DNA from: Trichomonas tenax
Lineage: Eukaryota; Parabasalia; Trichomonadida; Trichomonadidae
Reading direction: 5' to 3'
DNA: 30,302 nucleotides
Assembly: GCA_023091735.1 (NCBI GenBank)
Contig: JALKBU010000626.1
Coordinates: 1 to 30,302 of the forward strand
The notes below the pieces were generated by a model. It ran no database searches. It worked only from the letters and a program-made list of their open reading frames with translations, and had not been told where the DNA came from. This document shows, piece by piece, positions 29,200-30,302 of this stretch (position 1 is the stretch's first letter; every line of letters begins with the position of its first letter). The translations under genes were made by a program, and so were the position numbers.

Positions 29200-30228
29200 G
29201 TATTTTTTTGAAAAAATGATTATTTTGACAAAACTAATTTGCTAATGACAGAATCGATTGTTGAAATGCTTAGAATTTTGTGTGTAGAATAAAGGAACTT
29301 TTGAATCTGCCAATTTTGCCATGTCAAAAAATCATTTTTCAGATCACATCTTTTTGATTCTCAATCTGTCAAGAAATAGAAATCCCTCAAAATATACAGG
29401 ATTAAGAATTGCCGCAATTCATAATCTTGGCAATTTGACGAAGGGTGGCAAATGTTATCAATTTCATTGGCAAATATCACGGTGAGATATTAATATCTGA
29501 CAACTATGTTGTGATTTTTTTCGATCAATTAATTTAATATATTTTCATATCGTAGTGATATCCTCTGCGCTGTTTTCGAATATATTTGCACATGGATTGA
29601 TCAATTTGGAATACAATATTAAAACATTCTTCAATTTACAATATTAATGTAGAAATAAGCCATACCTCATCTTGCGTGTAACTTTTATGTTCTTAATTCC
29701 TCCTAACATAATATATATAGTTGTTTTTGATTGACAAAATCAATATATTGGCTATGATAACATATAATTGATATATATCTAATATAGGTGATTGGATGGC
29801 AATACAATGTTATGATAATTCATGTTATAAATCAAAAATTGAGTAATATGAAATAGTATGTTTATGAAAATAAGAATTTTTTTTTTTAAATATGAATACA
29901 TTTCCATCACCATGACACTTCAGTAGCTTGGCATAAGCCAGAGGCCAAAATAGGGAGTTAAAACATTTCTATTTTATTTATTGAGGGAAACAGCTCTATT
30001 TTTCATAATTTAACTTAAATAAAACGTTCATCCATGTGAGCATAGTCTATGTGATCATTTTTTTTCTGTAAAATAAAGGATATTTGTTAGTAGTAGATGA
30101 TGGGGGTTAGTTGCCAATTTTTGTAACTATATATAGTGGGGACAATAACTAATATATATAGTGGGAAAAACTAAGTTAATTTTTTTATTATTTAATTTTT
30201 AATAAGTAAAAAAAGCAACTATATATAG
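29200..30228. other. AT-rich intergenic region with short terminal repeats
   Basis: No gene is supported. Near the right end the motif (A/C)TATATATAG occurs three times: at ~30126 (followed by tgggg), ~30150 (followed by tggga) and ~30219. The two guanine-rich copies (tatatagtggggacaata, tatatagtgggaaaaact) are a direct repeat about 26 bp apart and may mark a mobile element edge or a local promoter feature. Around 29925 a short hairpin (tggcataagcca) is visible. Confidence 0.4.
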
Positions 30229-30302
30229 ATGGTAACGATTCAACCTGAGCTAATGAATAAATACATCAAAAAGTCTATGGAAATCGTTAAAAAACAAGAA
30301 AA
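30229..30302 (+). CDS. Possible gene start cut by the window edge
   Basis: An ATG at 30229 opens 24 codons to the end of the window (MVTIQPELMNKYIKKSMEIV and on), charged and helix-like. There is no TCA initiator-like element close by, and it is too short to classify. It could be a real 5' end or chance. Confidence 0.25.
   Translation, partial: MVTIQPELMNKYIKKSMEIVKKQE

Noticed and set aside
1..30302. tRNA genes and trichomonad-type introns (branch site ACTAACACACAG)
   Set aside because: Scanning by eye found no T-loop GGTTCRANTCC with a plausible cloverleaf and no such 3' intron signal paired with a GTATGT-like donor.
29200..30302. Edge of a Maverick/Polinton element
   Set aside because: The repeated TATATATAGTGGG motif is suggestive, but no terminal inverted repeat pair or element gene is visible in the window.

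Overview
The window looks like nuclear DNA of a parabasalid protist of the trichomonad type; the genus cannot be fixed by eye. Reasons: strongly AT-rich intergenic DNA, compact genes with no recognisable introns, TAA, TAG and TGA all used as stops with the standard code, eukaryotic gene families (PEX4-type E2, ribosomal protein eS10, Arf/Rag-type GTPase, two-repeat Myb, ankyrin, PH-LRR), and a TCA(T/G)(T/A)T-like element about 10-35 nt upstream of most start codons, which resembles the trichomonad initiator (Inr).

Layout. 1-542: Thr-Pro-coding tandem repeats at the left edge, overlapping the tail of a broken Rab-like GTPase on the minus strand. 606-3053: a coiled-coil gene (minus) head to head with a ubiquitin-conjugating enzyme (plus). 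4530-6716: a large protein with a doublecortin-like N-terminus and a P-loop ATPase-like domain. 7397-8890: a short LisH/FOP-like gene and an ankyrin-repeat relic. 9193-12912: a GC-richer wreck of a bacterial-looking glycoside hydrolase gene with discoidin domains, followed by a collapsed second copy. 13174-17674: a CARMIL-like PH-LRR protein and a conserved-looking small protein. 18262-18790: an unidentified decayed coding stretch. 19030-24164: a tandem array, all minus strand, of a seven-helix membrane protein family with one intact member (23241-24164) and two dead ones. One dead member is split by a 1.5-kb insertion with 182-bp terminal inverted repeats and a 9-bp target duplication. 24541-28774: a divergent small GTPase, eS10, and a large helical protein. 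28813-29199: a Myb gene with one internal stop. 29200-30302: AT-rich DNA with short repeats and possibly a gene start at the right edge.

About nine genes look intact and about seven loci are broken, so this is a mixture of housekeeping genes and decaying family or transferred sequence rather than a co-ordinated operon-like system. The best candidates for new biology are the Mutator-like insertion caught inside a seven-helix membrane gene, the PEX4-type E2 in a lineage thought to lack peroxisomes, and the transferred glycosidase relic.
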